Source: Lineus longissimus (Eukaryota > Nemertea > Pilidiophora > Heteronemertea > Lineidae). From it: a DNA stretch of 64,000 nt. Under the pieces are notes generated by a model. It worked only from the letters and a program-made list of their open reading frames with translations. It did not search any database and had not been told where the DNA came from. This document shows positions 54,247 to 64,000 of this stretch, in pieces. A program made the position numbers and the translations under genes. The stretch spans positions 4,838,001 through 4,902,000 of the forward strand of contig NC_088319.1 of assembly GCF_910592395.1 (NCBI RefSeq). Reading direction: 5' to 3'. Every line of letters begins with the position of its first letter. Position 1 is the first letter of the stretch.

Positions 54247-55134
54247 GATCTCTAATCAGTGTGGGGATTCAGACGGTGTTAGCAAGGCACTGTCCACTAT
54301 GGTTACCAAAGCGCTAGCAGACAACATCAAATTTTAAACACAAGCAGATTCAACAGCGAATATTTCCTGTTCTTTGGCACTGGACGTGGGTCGCTGGTTG
54401 GTATTTCTAGACGATAACTTGAACACACCTAGTTTTTTTTTATGATATGTAGCTGTCCTGAATAAGTAGATAAATCAGTGTTTTTCACCCAAATACATAA
54501 TTTAGGGCACAGATTGCGCTTGACTTTGTTGCAAAGCATATTGCTCGTGCTGGGTTGTGTAGCATGTACACCAGAATAGAGAGATGTGATAACAAGCTCT
54601 TGACTCGAAAGTGTTTCGTAAAGTGACTAAAATTCAAAAATAGAAGACAGGATGTCTTCTATGGTACCTGTGTGCACTTTCATGACTGTCCATAATGGTT
54701 CCACATGTAGTGAATGGGATGATTATTGCCAGAGTCAGTCCCATTCAATAAATGTGACACCATAGCGGACAGTCATGACAGTGCCCAAGGGTAACCACAG
54801 CGAACAGTTGCATTGCCATCGTGCTTCTTATCACATCTGCCTATTCTTATGTGCGTGCTACAAACCACAACACGTGCAATAATTTGCAATTTGTACCCTG
54901 AAATAGGCGCAGGGTTTCAAGAACACTGATTTCACCACTTATTCAGGACGGCTACTGTACATCAATAACAAATCCGCGTCGAGTGCCATAGAAAACTGAC
55001 AGGAAATATTCGCTGTTGAATCTGCCTGTGTGCTTTCTTTTTTTTTGCTGTCGTCTGCTAGCGCTTTGGTGACCATAGTGGACAGTGCCTTGCTAACACT
55101 GTCCGAATCCCCAATCCCCACACTACTAATGATC
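54247..55134. repeat. Imperfect palindrome of about 890 bases
   Basis: The left arm from 'gatctctaatcagtgtgggg' (54247) is the inverse of the right arm ending 'ccccacactactaatgatctc' (55134). The arms meet around a short spacer near 54724-54742. Shared blocks include 'ttagcaaggcactgtccact', 'gattcaacagcgaatatttc' and 'catgactgtcc'. Indels make the arms unequal (about 477 and 392 bases). It is non-coding; the 60-codon frame in the right arm is disrupted in the left. Confidence 0.82.
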
Positions 55135-55227
55135 TCAGTGGTTTTGTCCTAGGAATGTACCCTTGGATAATCATGGTATATCATGTGCATGAAATGCACG
55201 ATAATTCCATTCCAGAATTAAACTTAC

Positions 55228-55572
55228 CTTTGGTCCATACTTGTAATATACATGGACACCTTTTCTCGGAACCAAAGCATCGCTGATCGCGTCTTTATAG
55301 CTTAGCTGACACGCACCTTTTGAGAAATGATAACTAAGTGTCCTGCACCACTCGGAGATGACACAATAATTGCAACATTCCATTAGTGAAGTCACTGTGT
55401 GCTCTGAAAGATTACCACGATCCACGATCGCATTATTTTCCGGGCCACGAATAAAAGTCGATGCGCCTGACGATGTTGATAAACATGCGTGCAGTTGAAT
55501 ATAAATGACAATTAAAAGATGCCAGCAGAGTTTAGCAAGTACTTTCATAGTCGTCATCGCTGTTCCCAGCAA
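55228..55572 (-). CDS. First coding exon of a secreted PAN/Apple-like protein
   Basis: The exon ends at a consensus donor (CCAAAG/GTAAGT, 55228). A hydrophobic N-terminal segment (VLAKLCWHLLIVIYIQL) followed by HACLS is a good signal peptide. Next comes a region of about 75 residues with the Cys pattern MECCNYCVISEWC ... GACQLSY and a VYYKYGPK ending, as in PAN/Apple modules of extracellular proteins. Possible starts are ATG 55572, 55557 or 55548; I cannot choose. The following exons should lie to the left of 55228, where there are only a palindrome, satellite and a transposon within 5 kb. The gene is therefore either long-introned or truncated. Confidence 0.6.
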
Positions 55573-56478
55573 AATGTAGATTCGTTGGTATATTTGTACT
55601 TAGTGAAGAGTAACCTTATGATCAAGGGCGATCATGGACAGCGATCACACTGCAATCAGCATTTAATTTGAGTGTTTTGTCCATCTTTATTTCTCGGTCA
55701 AGTTTCTCCACGAAAAACCCGGCTGACACGTCCTATGTATCGAGGAAATGTTTTCAAGCTATGAACTGTACATACGTAGGAACGGAATTTCGTATAACCT
55801 ATATGTAAAACAGTCGGAAAAATGGCATGAAGCGAGCACTTGGCTAAATCCCTCGAGTTCTCAAAATAGTGCTCGGTAAAAGCCTTCGTGTAGTAGAAAA
55901 AGCGCTCTTGAATACGCGGACACTCATTGAGTACTTTAGGCACTTTTAAGACTCGTTTGTATCACTGCTTAATTGAAAGGCCAATGAAGATGCCAATTCA
56001 AAACAGTGGACAGTTTTTGTCAATGCAAATGATACAGCATACATGTAGTGACACCAAATCATTGGTCACTTTCTTCCATCCTCCCTCTAACTTAATTGTG
56101 TTTTTGTTACACTGATGGAAAATATTTGGCATTAATTAAGTTTCATACTAGAAAAACTAGCGTCACAACTAAAACCCGAGTGTTCAACTTGATTACTGGG
56201 AATTGAATAAGAATAACAATGAACGACATATCAGCTATTCGATTAAATTATTTAGTATTCAATGTCCTGTTTGTCGCATTTTGTAATGTTTCACACAATG
56301 GAACAGAAATGAAAATCAATTTACTCGGATAATACAGTAAAAAACAATCGATATTGCTTCTAAAGGTGTGGCCTTCATCATGACATGTCTAAGTACACAA
56401 AAATGTAAAAAAGTGCCAAGTGCGATTTTTACATTAGAATATCAGTTCACGTGGAACACATTTGAAATGCACTAGCTT
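55573..56478. other. No gene seen
   Basis: Probably the promoter side of the PAN-like gene; no exon, RNA or repeat recognised. A minus-strand 81-codon frame (55943-55698) has no motif. Confidence 0.45.
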
Positions 56479-56720
56479 TTTGGCTCACCGTAGGGGAGTC
56501 TATAGAATACCGCAGTATCCGTCCGAATTTTGGTCTGGTCTGATTCTCGACTTGGCCACCAGGGGGCCAAAACTAAAAATGGGCAAAAGTGCAATATCTC
56601 GCTAATAGTGACTTGTTTTCGATGATACCTTTATGATAGGTACTCCAAGTAATGATACATCACATGTCATACAGACTTTGTTTTGACCTATATACTATAC
56701 CAGTAGCATGCTTCTTAACC
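56479..56720. repeat. Isolated copy of the GGCTCACCGTAGGGGAGTC repeat
   Basis: 'ttggctcaccgtaggggagt' then 'ccaccagggggcc' and 'gtactccaagtaa' match 19375-19640 and 31370-31650. It lies outside the GPCR array, so this block is a dispersed repeat and not only a duplication product. Confidence 0.65.
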
Positions 56721-57247
56721 ACCTCTATTAAAGACAACACTTCTCTATCTGAAGGATATCCCAGATAGAGACACTAGAGTCACTCATGAAGAGACTATCT
56801 ATGGATTATATTTATCCAGTCGAGTTTCGACTTGTTTTTTCTGTGATAATCTACAAGTTTAGGTCAACGATTTCCGATCATCTCTTACTCTACTATATTG
56901 TAAAATTTCTTAACTGTACATGTACATGTCACATTTCAGGAAAACTGTGTTAAACGTGTGAACCAGGCATGCAATGTTCACACATGTGCAACATCCCAAA
57001 GCGCACAAAGCTCTAGTCAACATTGTGTGGGACAGTCCAACCGTACTGCTTATAAAAACCCGGTTAACCAGTTTAAGATACTGTACATGTAAAGAAGTAT
57101 CCAGAATTCATTTTAAAAATGTGTTCCATTTCGATATTGAACCCGGTGTAAAAGGAATCTTGAACCCGGTGTAAAAGGAATGGAGGTCCTAGGAATGCAG
57201 GACCCCATACAATAGCTGTGTATTGTCAATGAATGTGGTTTAAGGAA

Positions 57248-57411
57248 TTAATACCGAGCTGGCGGTCATTGGTTGTATAATCAAGACCGCTCGGGTAGAC
57301 CGAAAATGCAGTCCAAAACCCGAGGCGCTTCGCCGAGGGTTTTGGACGTAATTTGAGGTCTACCCGAGCGGTCTTGATTATACAACCAATGACCGACAGC
57401 GAGGTATTAAT
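57248..57411. repeat. Hairpin element with 56-base arms
   Basis: 'attaataccgagctggcggt' ... 'gctcgggtagacc' (57248-57303) is inverted at 57353-57411 around a loop holding a smaller hairpin ('aaacccgaggcg cttcgccgagggttt'). A diverged half copy is at 57735-57785. It is probably a small palindromic MITE. Confidence 0.72.
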
Positions 57412-58234
57412 TTCTATTCTAAAAGGTTTCAAAATTAAACAAATTAAATACGATTTGAAAGGTATATATGTTCCGTTTTCGTCAAAGAATGATCCAGCCT
57501 GGTGTCCGGAACTCCGCCATATTGTTGCTTGTGAAGATGACGTCACGCAGCAAGGGAATTCCCAGTAATCCTGACTGACGACCTCGAAAGAGTCCTCGGG
57601 TATCCTCCCTACTTCACAAATCCCAATATCGGGGAATACTTCAAAATCTCGTGTTCTTGACATTGTTTTGTGGGGCTGAGTCGTTGCTTCTTGGTGAAAA
57701 TAATTCGTCTGCTAAAATTCAGAATTTTATACCTACCCAGGCGGTCATTGGTTACGATACCAAGACCGCTCCGATCAAAACGAGGCGTAATGTATTTTGT
57801 ATTGGAAACAATGATATACTGTGACTAAGGCCTTTTAGAATAATGGTTTGGTTAGGGTTAGCTACATAATCTTCAACAAAGGAACTCGGCGACTCTATTC
57901 ACTTCAACAAAAGGACCGGACTTAGATTCCGGGGGACTTGCATTTCTTTTACACCGGTTCACAAGGAAAAAACAGTCCTTATCATTTGCTTTTGCTAAAC
58001 GTAGTACATGAAGATGTACAAGTAACTCATTGTAATGTATACATATACTTCTATTTTCAGACACACTTGCATGCTAGCATGCTGGAGTTTTTCAATTCAC
58101 ACCTACTCGTTTATTGCTCGAAGCGACAAGCATACATGGAAGCAACCTTACAACTGTTTTAATATTTCTATACACAAATATGTTTCAAACAGGGTTCATC
58201 GCTACATGACCCCGACTGTTTCATTTGATTTTCC
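57412..58234. other. No gene seen; probable 3' region of the acetyltransferase gene
   Basis: No exon recognised. Two 15-base inverted blocks 'ttctattctaaaagg' / 'ccttttagaataatgg' (57413, 57829) suggest that the hairpin element is part of a larger repeat of about 430 bases. Confidence 0.4.
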
Positions 58235-59921
58235 TCAAATGAAACATGTCTCGCATCCAATAGTCCCAAATATTTTCTCAGGATTAATCTTTGACAGGTC
58301 ATACTTTGAAAACTGTCTGTACAGGGGAGCCATAGAAACTTTTAAGTCACACTCCTTTGCAAGATCAGTCATGGCCGCGTTAAGGTCTGGAGCAGTGAAC
58401 GTAACAACCGGCGTCTCCTCAGGAAGAGCCTCTATAAGCTTCTTCAGAAGGGCCACGGCTATGTTCGGCGAGTCGCAATAAAGTGGTGCAATGCGGTAAC
58501 CATGCATCGCAGGTTGGATGACTCCATAACCGATCACTCGACCATTGTCCCGAGCAACGTAACACATTGTACTTGGTTTCTCAAGCCACAACCTGATGAA
58601 CCTCGCCCTGGATCCTACCGTGTTCAGCGTAGTGTCATAATCGACAATATCTCGAAGAAAGGTTTCTTCATACGGGATAATGTCAAGTCCCTTGGATAAC
58701 TCTTTTGCCTTTATCTTAGAAGAGTCTATTTCGCCGTCGTATGGCACAATCCTCCACTTGCTAGTTTCCGTGAAGCCTAGCCTCTTGTATGCTTCAAATC
58801 TGTCCGCCACAGCAGTCAATCCCACGTTCCTGTTCCCCGCAAACGCCAAGTGGCGTTTAAATAGTGCGGGACCTAGGAAATATATGAAAGATAATAGACT
58901 AATTATAGACAGAGCTTAAGAGGTTATCTGAAGTTTGGAAGTGGGAATAACTGACCTGCATAGCTAATATCGTTGTAAGGTTGTTTTTGCAGAGTGACCG
59001 GGTATGATTATCACGAAGATGTGTGACAAAATTCCTGTATGTGAGTAAAATTAGAATTGCTGTGTTTGATAGTTATTGCATGTCACTGCGATGAATGATT
59101 CCTGTCACAGGCACTCGTAATGAACACAGCAAACAAGAAATTTTGTATATGCAATAATTCGTCGATGATTTCACAAAGTGACCAGTCTGCAATTTTTCTG
59201 AAATTGAGATAACAGCTTTATCAAATCTCTGCGCTGAGAAGAAGGCGACGACGAAAAAGAAGCTTTTAGCCCCTCACCTATTCCCTGTTCCCTCAAGTCC
59301 TTCTTCACCAACAACATCCCACCAAATGTCAGCGTGTCGCCCCAGTGTACACACATCAAGAAACCTGAAAAGGATGCATTCCATCAAAACGGCGAATAGT
59401 CTTTGTATGCTCATGACCTCTGAGAGGATTATGGGGCATTTGTGTCTTGACCCTGGCCATCTATCTGTCTGGTGTCTGGCGACATGCTGTAAATTTGTGG
59501 TTCGCAAAGCCATGGAACTTACAGGCTGATCCGGTAGGGGCATTTTGGGGGTCGTGGGAAGGACCCTCATACCCCCTTTATAAACTTGTGTTTGCATGCA
59601 CGATTTTGAAATTTCATTTTGACCCTGGCCCCATCAACTTTCAGATTGTTCCTACACACCTGATATATCCATGCATATATACTGGGTTTTTTTAAAATTT
59701 ATATATATTTTCAATATATCTCATAGTCCTTCTTTCTAATTGTACCTCCATATTGACAATTCAGAGTCTGATTTCTATTTACCAATGTTTTCTCCATTCA
59801 GCTCTGCTTTAAAGCATCCCTCAGGAGACATCCTGTACTGTACAAGGAGGTCGTGTTGGGAGGTGTTCCAACCCTCTGCAACCCCATAGTTATTCAAATC
59901 TGGGACGTCATCTTCTGTCAT
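58235..59921 (-). CDS. GNAT-family N-acetyltransferase, at least three exons
   Basis: Exons 59950-59783, 59364-59278 and 58872-58235 have GT-AG introns (ATTG/GTAAAT, ATAG/GTGAGG; acceptors CCTTTTCAG, TTCCTAG), both in phase 1. From ATG 59921 the product is 287 residues. The N-terminal GNAT fold shows RQMTEDDVPDLNNYGVAEGW, then GFLMCVHWGDTL, GGMLLVKKDLREQGIGPALF, the acetyl-CoA loop and helix (REQGIG in place of RxxGxG), and NVGLTAVADRFEAYKRLGF. The second half (MCYVARDNGRVIGYGVIQPA, ALLKKLIEAL) is the YitH-type second acetyltransferase domain of this two-domain group. An upstream exon ending CTCG/GTAAGA (about 60174) would join in phase and could add residues, but no ATG is visible in it. The substrate is unknown. 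It is the clearest ordinary housekeeping-type gene here. Confidence 0.87.
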
Positions 59922-59950
59922 CTGTCGCACAATAACACCAGCTGGTAAAG

Positions 59951-60660
59951 CTGAAGTGAGGAACGATTTTATAAAGTGGGAGAATGGTCTTATTCATGAT
60001 GCTGAATAAGCTAGAAGTCATCACTGTCTCGTTTCAGGATAGTCACCCTGGATCTGGTATGAACAGTAGACGAAACTCGAAATTCAACTTCGAGTTTAGA
60101 GTTTCAAGTATTTTAAGTTGAAATAGCAGAGGGAAAGACGTCATCAAGGATCAGCCGCTCGAGCAGTTTTCTTACCGAGGATCACGACTATGGTAAGTAA
60201 CACTCTGGCCCAGCTCGGCACCTGCACAATCTAATGCAAGATGGCAAAACACGGCTATAGGCCTATAATAGGTGCATTTATAGGCTACATGCCTGTACTT
60301 CATGGGCCATAATGACACCCGTAGATGGTCCACCGACAACATCCTTAACTGCTAACCACAAAAATATGTGATGATGTGGAGTAGAAAAACGCATTTCGAA
60401 AATTATTTTCAAATCAGTGCCATCACTACTCCTCAAAACAACTATCGAAAAGTAAACGACGAAACATATCGCTTTTCATATCATTGTTGTCTGTGACACT
60501 ACATCTAAATAGTTTTATATATATCAGAGAATTCAAAGCTGGCGTTTGCTTTATATGTTCAGCTGACCGAAGAATTGTTCAAGTTCCAATTGAGTGGAAT
60601 TGGCTTGGGTGAACGCGTGACCCGAGAGAGCTCGTGCGCGTCATTCGAAACGGGCGGTGG
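59951..60660. other. 5' region of the acetyltransferase gene
   Basis: Contains a possible untranslated exon ending at a donor near 60174 (minus strand, ATCCTCG/GTAAGA). Nothing else is recognised. Confidence 0.4.
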
Positions 60661-60667
60661 CTTAGAA

Positions 60668-60730
60668 TAATAAATAATAATAATAAAAAATTTATATAGC
60701 GCCGCTTAAAAATAAATTGTCAGCGGCGCT
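60668..60730 (-). other. LINE 3' end: ATT/TAA tail and stem-loop
   Basis: Read on the minus strand: AAGCGCCGCT...AGCGGCGCTATATAAAT followed by a (TTA)n-type tail (60668-60690). The layout equals the LINE end at 658-731, with different but compensating inner stem bases. Confidence 0.75.
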
Positions 60731-60781
60731 TTACAGAGATAGAACCATTTTGTACATGCATAAAAAGGTGAGATAAAACAA

Positions 60782-61412
60782 TTACCCAAAAGCTTCAATA
60801 AAAAGGTGAGTCTTGAGTGATCTTTTAAAATATTTAAAATAATCGATGGCCCGCATCGTTGTTGGCAAAGCATTCCAGAGTCGTGGGGCGCAGACCGCGA
60901 AGGCTCTATCCCCGGCCGTGACCTTTTGGGCCCGCTTCCACTCCAGAGTTGGAGCCGAGTTTGCCCTGATCCTGAGACTTGGCCTCTGGAGTGGGAGCTG
61001 GAGATAGTCGGGGCCTGCGCCCTGCACGGCTCTGAAAGTAAAAGTTAAAATTTTAAACTTTATACGTTGTTGGACGGGCAGCCAGTGCAGATGGTGTAGC
61101 ACTGGAGTGGTCATATTTCCTGCTGCCCGTCAACAACCTCGCTGCTTGGTTTTGTAGCTTTTGTAGTCTATTTATTTCATAGGTTGGGAGATCATGATAA
61201 AGTGAATTACCGAAGTCTAGTCGGGATGTGATAAAAGCATGCACAAGATTGCCTAAGAGATCAACATGAAGGTATTGTTTTACAGAGGCAATCTTGCGCA
61301 AGTAAAAGAAGCCCGACGAGACAACCTGGCTTTGATGTTGAAACCATACGTTCCCTAGTTGCCCGAATCTATTTGAAAGACTCTGGCGGCACCTACCTTT
61401 TTCTGCTGACAT
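60782..61412 (-). pseudogene. LINE reverse transcriptase C-terminal fragment, frameshifted
   Basis: Frame 61412-61053 carries FFYLRKIASVKQYL, HAFITSRLDFGNSLYHDL and LQKLQNQAARLLTG. The protein then continues in a second frame from 61114 with VLHHLHWLPVQQRIKFKIL and PRLWNALPTTMRA to a stop at 60782. One frameshift near 61110 separates them. It is the same clade type as the fragment at 1-657 by shared motifs, but clearly another family. It is truncated at its 5' end. Confidence 0.85.
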
Positions 61413-61639
61413 ATTCGAAAATGTAAATTTTTTGAAAAAGAGTTGTGGAACGTCAACGAGCTCGAGCTCGGATGAGCCGATGCAACCAATCAGGGAAAAG
61501 TTGATCGGTCACGTGCCGCGCCTAAGCTGAGGTGATGACTTGATTGATGATGTACAAGTTGGAACATACAAGGGGCGGCGGCCTTTTCTAATAAGCACCC
61601 TTTAGCTCCAAAAAAGACAAATTCCATATCTATTGATAT
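61413..61639. other. No gene seen
   Basis: Spacer between the LINE fragment and the next inverted-repeat element; nothing recognised beyond GAGCTCGAGCTC near 61460. Confidence 0.45.
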
Positions 61640-61959
61640 GGTGATCACTAAATCCTAAAGGCTAGAGGGAGGGAATTATAATATGATCTCCACCGCCCGA
61701 CCCGATGACGTCATTACCGGAATTCCGGGTGGGAAATACCCCAAGTATTTATATCACAATGGCGGCAACTTCAGTTCTGTTTGACCATTTCATAACAAGC
61801 AATTTCGGCATTGTGAAGTCAGACAAGAGAGCCCTGGAAGTAATCGATGAGCTAGAAGTTGTTGCAACTACACGAAAAAATTCATTTGGTATCTCAAAAA
61901 GAACGCAGTTGGGGTAGGATGAAAAACCTCCCTCTGGCATTTAGGATTTAGTGATCACC
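61640..61959. mobile_element. 320-base inverted-repeat element with a short reading frame
   Basis: GGTGATCACTAAATCCTAAA at 61640-61659 is exactly inverted at 61940-61959, and similarity extends over 'agagggagg'. Inside, after a TATA-like TATTTATAT, an ATG in the context CACAATGGCGGC (61759) opens a 52-codon frame to TAG 61917, with a possible donor at GGG/GTAGGA. A clear target duplication is not found. It could be a MITE that captured a gene start, or a small gene between inverted repeats. Confidence 0.5.
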
Positions 61960-62033
61960 GTATGATATCCATTCACACATCTGGTAAATCGCAGCACTGC
62001 CATTTCATACAAGGATAGTCGGAATTACATGTG

Positions 62034-63543
62034 GATCAAAAATTCCCTGTATGCCGAGGCAAGCACTTCTACCTACTGTAGCAATTAAAAAGATACCGAA
62101 CCAATACCATATGCCGATATAAGCACTGTTATATATATATGCTGTACCATAATTACATTTTTCGAAGCAATCCCACATGCTGATGCAAGCAATCCTACTT
62201 GCTGTTCCATAATTACAAAGATACCTCAGGAATCCCACATGCTGATGCAAGCAATCCTTCTTGCTGTACCATGATTACAAAGATACCTCAAGAATCCTAC
62301 ATGCTGATGCAAGCAATCCTTCTTGCGGTACAATAATTACAAAGATACCTCAGGAATCCCACATGCTGATGCAAGCAATCCTTCTTGCTGTACCATAATT
62401 ACAAAGATACCTCAGGAATCCCACATGCTGATGCAAGCAATCCTACTTGCTGTTCCATAATTACAAAGATACCTCAGGAATCCCACATGCTGATGCAATC
62501 AATCCTACTTGCTGCACCATAATTACAAAGATACCTCAGGAATCCCACATGCTGATGCAAGCAATCCTACTTGCTGTACCATAATTACAAAGATACATCA
62601 GGAATCCCACATGCTGATGCAAGCAATCCTTCTTGCTGTACCATAATTACAAAGATACCTCAGGAATCCCACATACTGATGCAAGCAATCCTTCTTGCTG
62701 TACCATAATTACAAAGATACCTCAGGAATCCCACATGCTGATGCAAGCAATCCTTCTTGCTGTACCATAATTACAAAGATACCTCAGGAATCCCACATGA
62801 TGATGCAAGCAATCCTACTTGCTGTACCATAATTGCAAAGATACCTCAGGAATCCTACATGCTGATGCAAGCAATCCTTCTTGCTGTACCATAATTACAA
62901 AGATACCTCAGGAATCCCACATGCTGATGCAAGCAATCCTTCTTGCTGTTCCCTAATTACAAAATACCTCAGGAATCCCACATGCTGATGCAAGCAATCC
63001 TTCTTGCTGTACCATAATTACAAAGATACCTCAGGAATCCCACATGCTGATGCAAGCAATCCTTCTTGCTGTACCATAATTACAAAGATACCTCAGGAAT
63101 CCCACATGCTGATGCAAGCAATCCTTCTTGCTGTACCATAATTACAAAGATACCTCAGGAATCCCACATGCTGATGCAAGCAATCCTTCTTGCTGTACCA
63201 TAATTACAAAGATACCTCAGGAATCCCACATGCTGATGCAAGCAATCCTTCTTGCTGTTCCCTAATTACAAAATACCTCAGGAATCCCACATGCTGATGC
63301 AAGCAATCTTTCTTGCTGTACCATAATTACAAAGATACCTCAGGAATCCCACATGCTGATGCAAGCAATCCTTCTTGCTATACCATAATTACAAAGATAC
63401 CTCAGGAATCCCACATGCTGATGCAAGCAATCCTTCTTGCTGTTCCCTAATTACAAAATACCTCAGGAATCCCACATGCTGATGCAAGCAATCCTTCTTG
63501 CTTTACCATAATTACAAAGATACCTCAGGAATCCCACATGCTG
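62034..63543. repeat. 62-base satellite, about 22 good and 2 decayed copies
   Basis: The monomer reads GATACCTCAGGAATCCCACA, TGCTGATGCAAGCAATCCTT, CTTGCTGTACCATAATTACA, AA. Copies are almost identical from 62160 to 63543 and strongly decayed at the left edge (62034-62150), as expected when exchange is frequent in the middle and rare at the border. A sub-variant ('gttccctaattacaaaatac', one base shorter) occurs near 62946, 63256 and 63441, showing block copying. Confidence 0.93.
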
Positions 63544-64000
63544 CAGGTGCTGCACTCTTACATGCCTAAACCTCACAACATGATATGGACTCAGTAATCT
63601 CGCATGCCTATGCGTAAACCCGAGCGGGTAAAACGTCTACTCATACTGGCTGCCAGCATGGCCCATACCGTGGCCAAAATCGTGTAGACATCAAGAAAAG
63701 CAGGCTAAATATACAACCCGGCCCTACAAAATAGACTCACTCCGTAAACGTCGAGAAATAGACCGCTACAAATCGGCAATATTACTTACATTTTAGAAAA
63801 TGTAAGAGCGACATGGAAACGCATCCTATCGTCCATGCAACAAGCAAATCTATGTTTGACCTCATTCGTCACGTGGATTGTCACTTAAGGTGCCCTCTGA
63901 CCCCACAATAGAAAAAACCACCTCACACTGTCAAACGCTTACAGCCGCTATTGTTTTTTCTTTTGCAGAATGTAAGGAAACACTTGACCGTTCCCTCACA
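63544..64000. other. No gene seen
   Basis: Unique sequence to the window edge. A perfect 22-base palindrome CTTACATTTTAGAAAATGTA(AG) starts at 63785; its role is unknown. Confidence 0.45.

Noticed and set aside
62034-63543. CRISPR-like array
   Set aside because: Units are contiguous 62-base monomers with no variable spacers, in an animal genome; it is a satellite.

Overview
The window is animal nuclear DNA: genes have spliced exons with GT-AG (once GC-AG) introns, there are class A GPCRs, many DNA transposons and LINEs, and satellite DNA. Long gene-poor stretches, small foldback elements and a scattered TAGGCCTA-type palindrome suggest a marine invertebrate. An ambulacrarian or lophotrochozoan is my best guess; the sequence does not settle it.

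Layout. 1-41,480 is a tandem array of six related single-exon, minus-strand class A GPCR genes (G1-G6, starts near 16.6, 21.3, 25.8, 27.5, 35.4 and 40.5 kb). Each sits in a repeated unit: a shared downstream module (M), the receptor, and a shared upstream flank. G2, G4, G5 and G6 are open (344-345 aa). G1 is broken by a frameshift and a 1.4 kb insertion, G3 by a stop codon and a 5-base deletion. The block G2-G3 is repeated as G5-G6. Because the units are paralogous, one unit often preserves the empty site for an insertion in another. This fixes the ends and target duplications of several elements to the base: a GC-rich dimer (1012-3155), an apparently complete pogo element with a 4-exon transposase (10937-14134), an element inside G1 (14471-15876), two elements upstream of G1 (16754-17582, 17670-18247), a foldback element made of phased small palindromes (23107-24152), a TTAA-flanked element carrying a P2X7-ballast-like gene (28480-30985), and a Harbinger element with an intact transposase (about 36891-38761).

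41.5-49 kb holds a two-exon plus-strand class A GPCR (43180-44801), the last exon of an unrecognised minus-strand gene (46880-47968) and LINE remains. 49152-50432 is a second element of the phased-palindrome kind, with the same TATGGC terminus and a 6-base target duplication. 50588-53234 is a second, dead pogo element. Then come a 57-base satellite with a 342-base higher-order period, an imperfect palindrome of about 890 bases, a signal-peptide/PAN-like exon (55228-55572), a three-exon GNAT acetyltransferase on the minus strand (59950-58235), a frameshifted LINE, a short inverted-repeat element and a 62-base satellite to 63.54 kb.

The genes do not form a pathway. The window shows receptor birth and death by segmental duplication, with the duplicates repeatedly hit by transposons. 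The most novel items are the TATGGC / 6-base-duplication family of palindrome-array elements, the TTAA element carrying a P2X7-ballast-like gene, the intact pogo element with a dated empty site, and a covarying LINE 3' hairpin.
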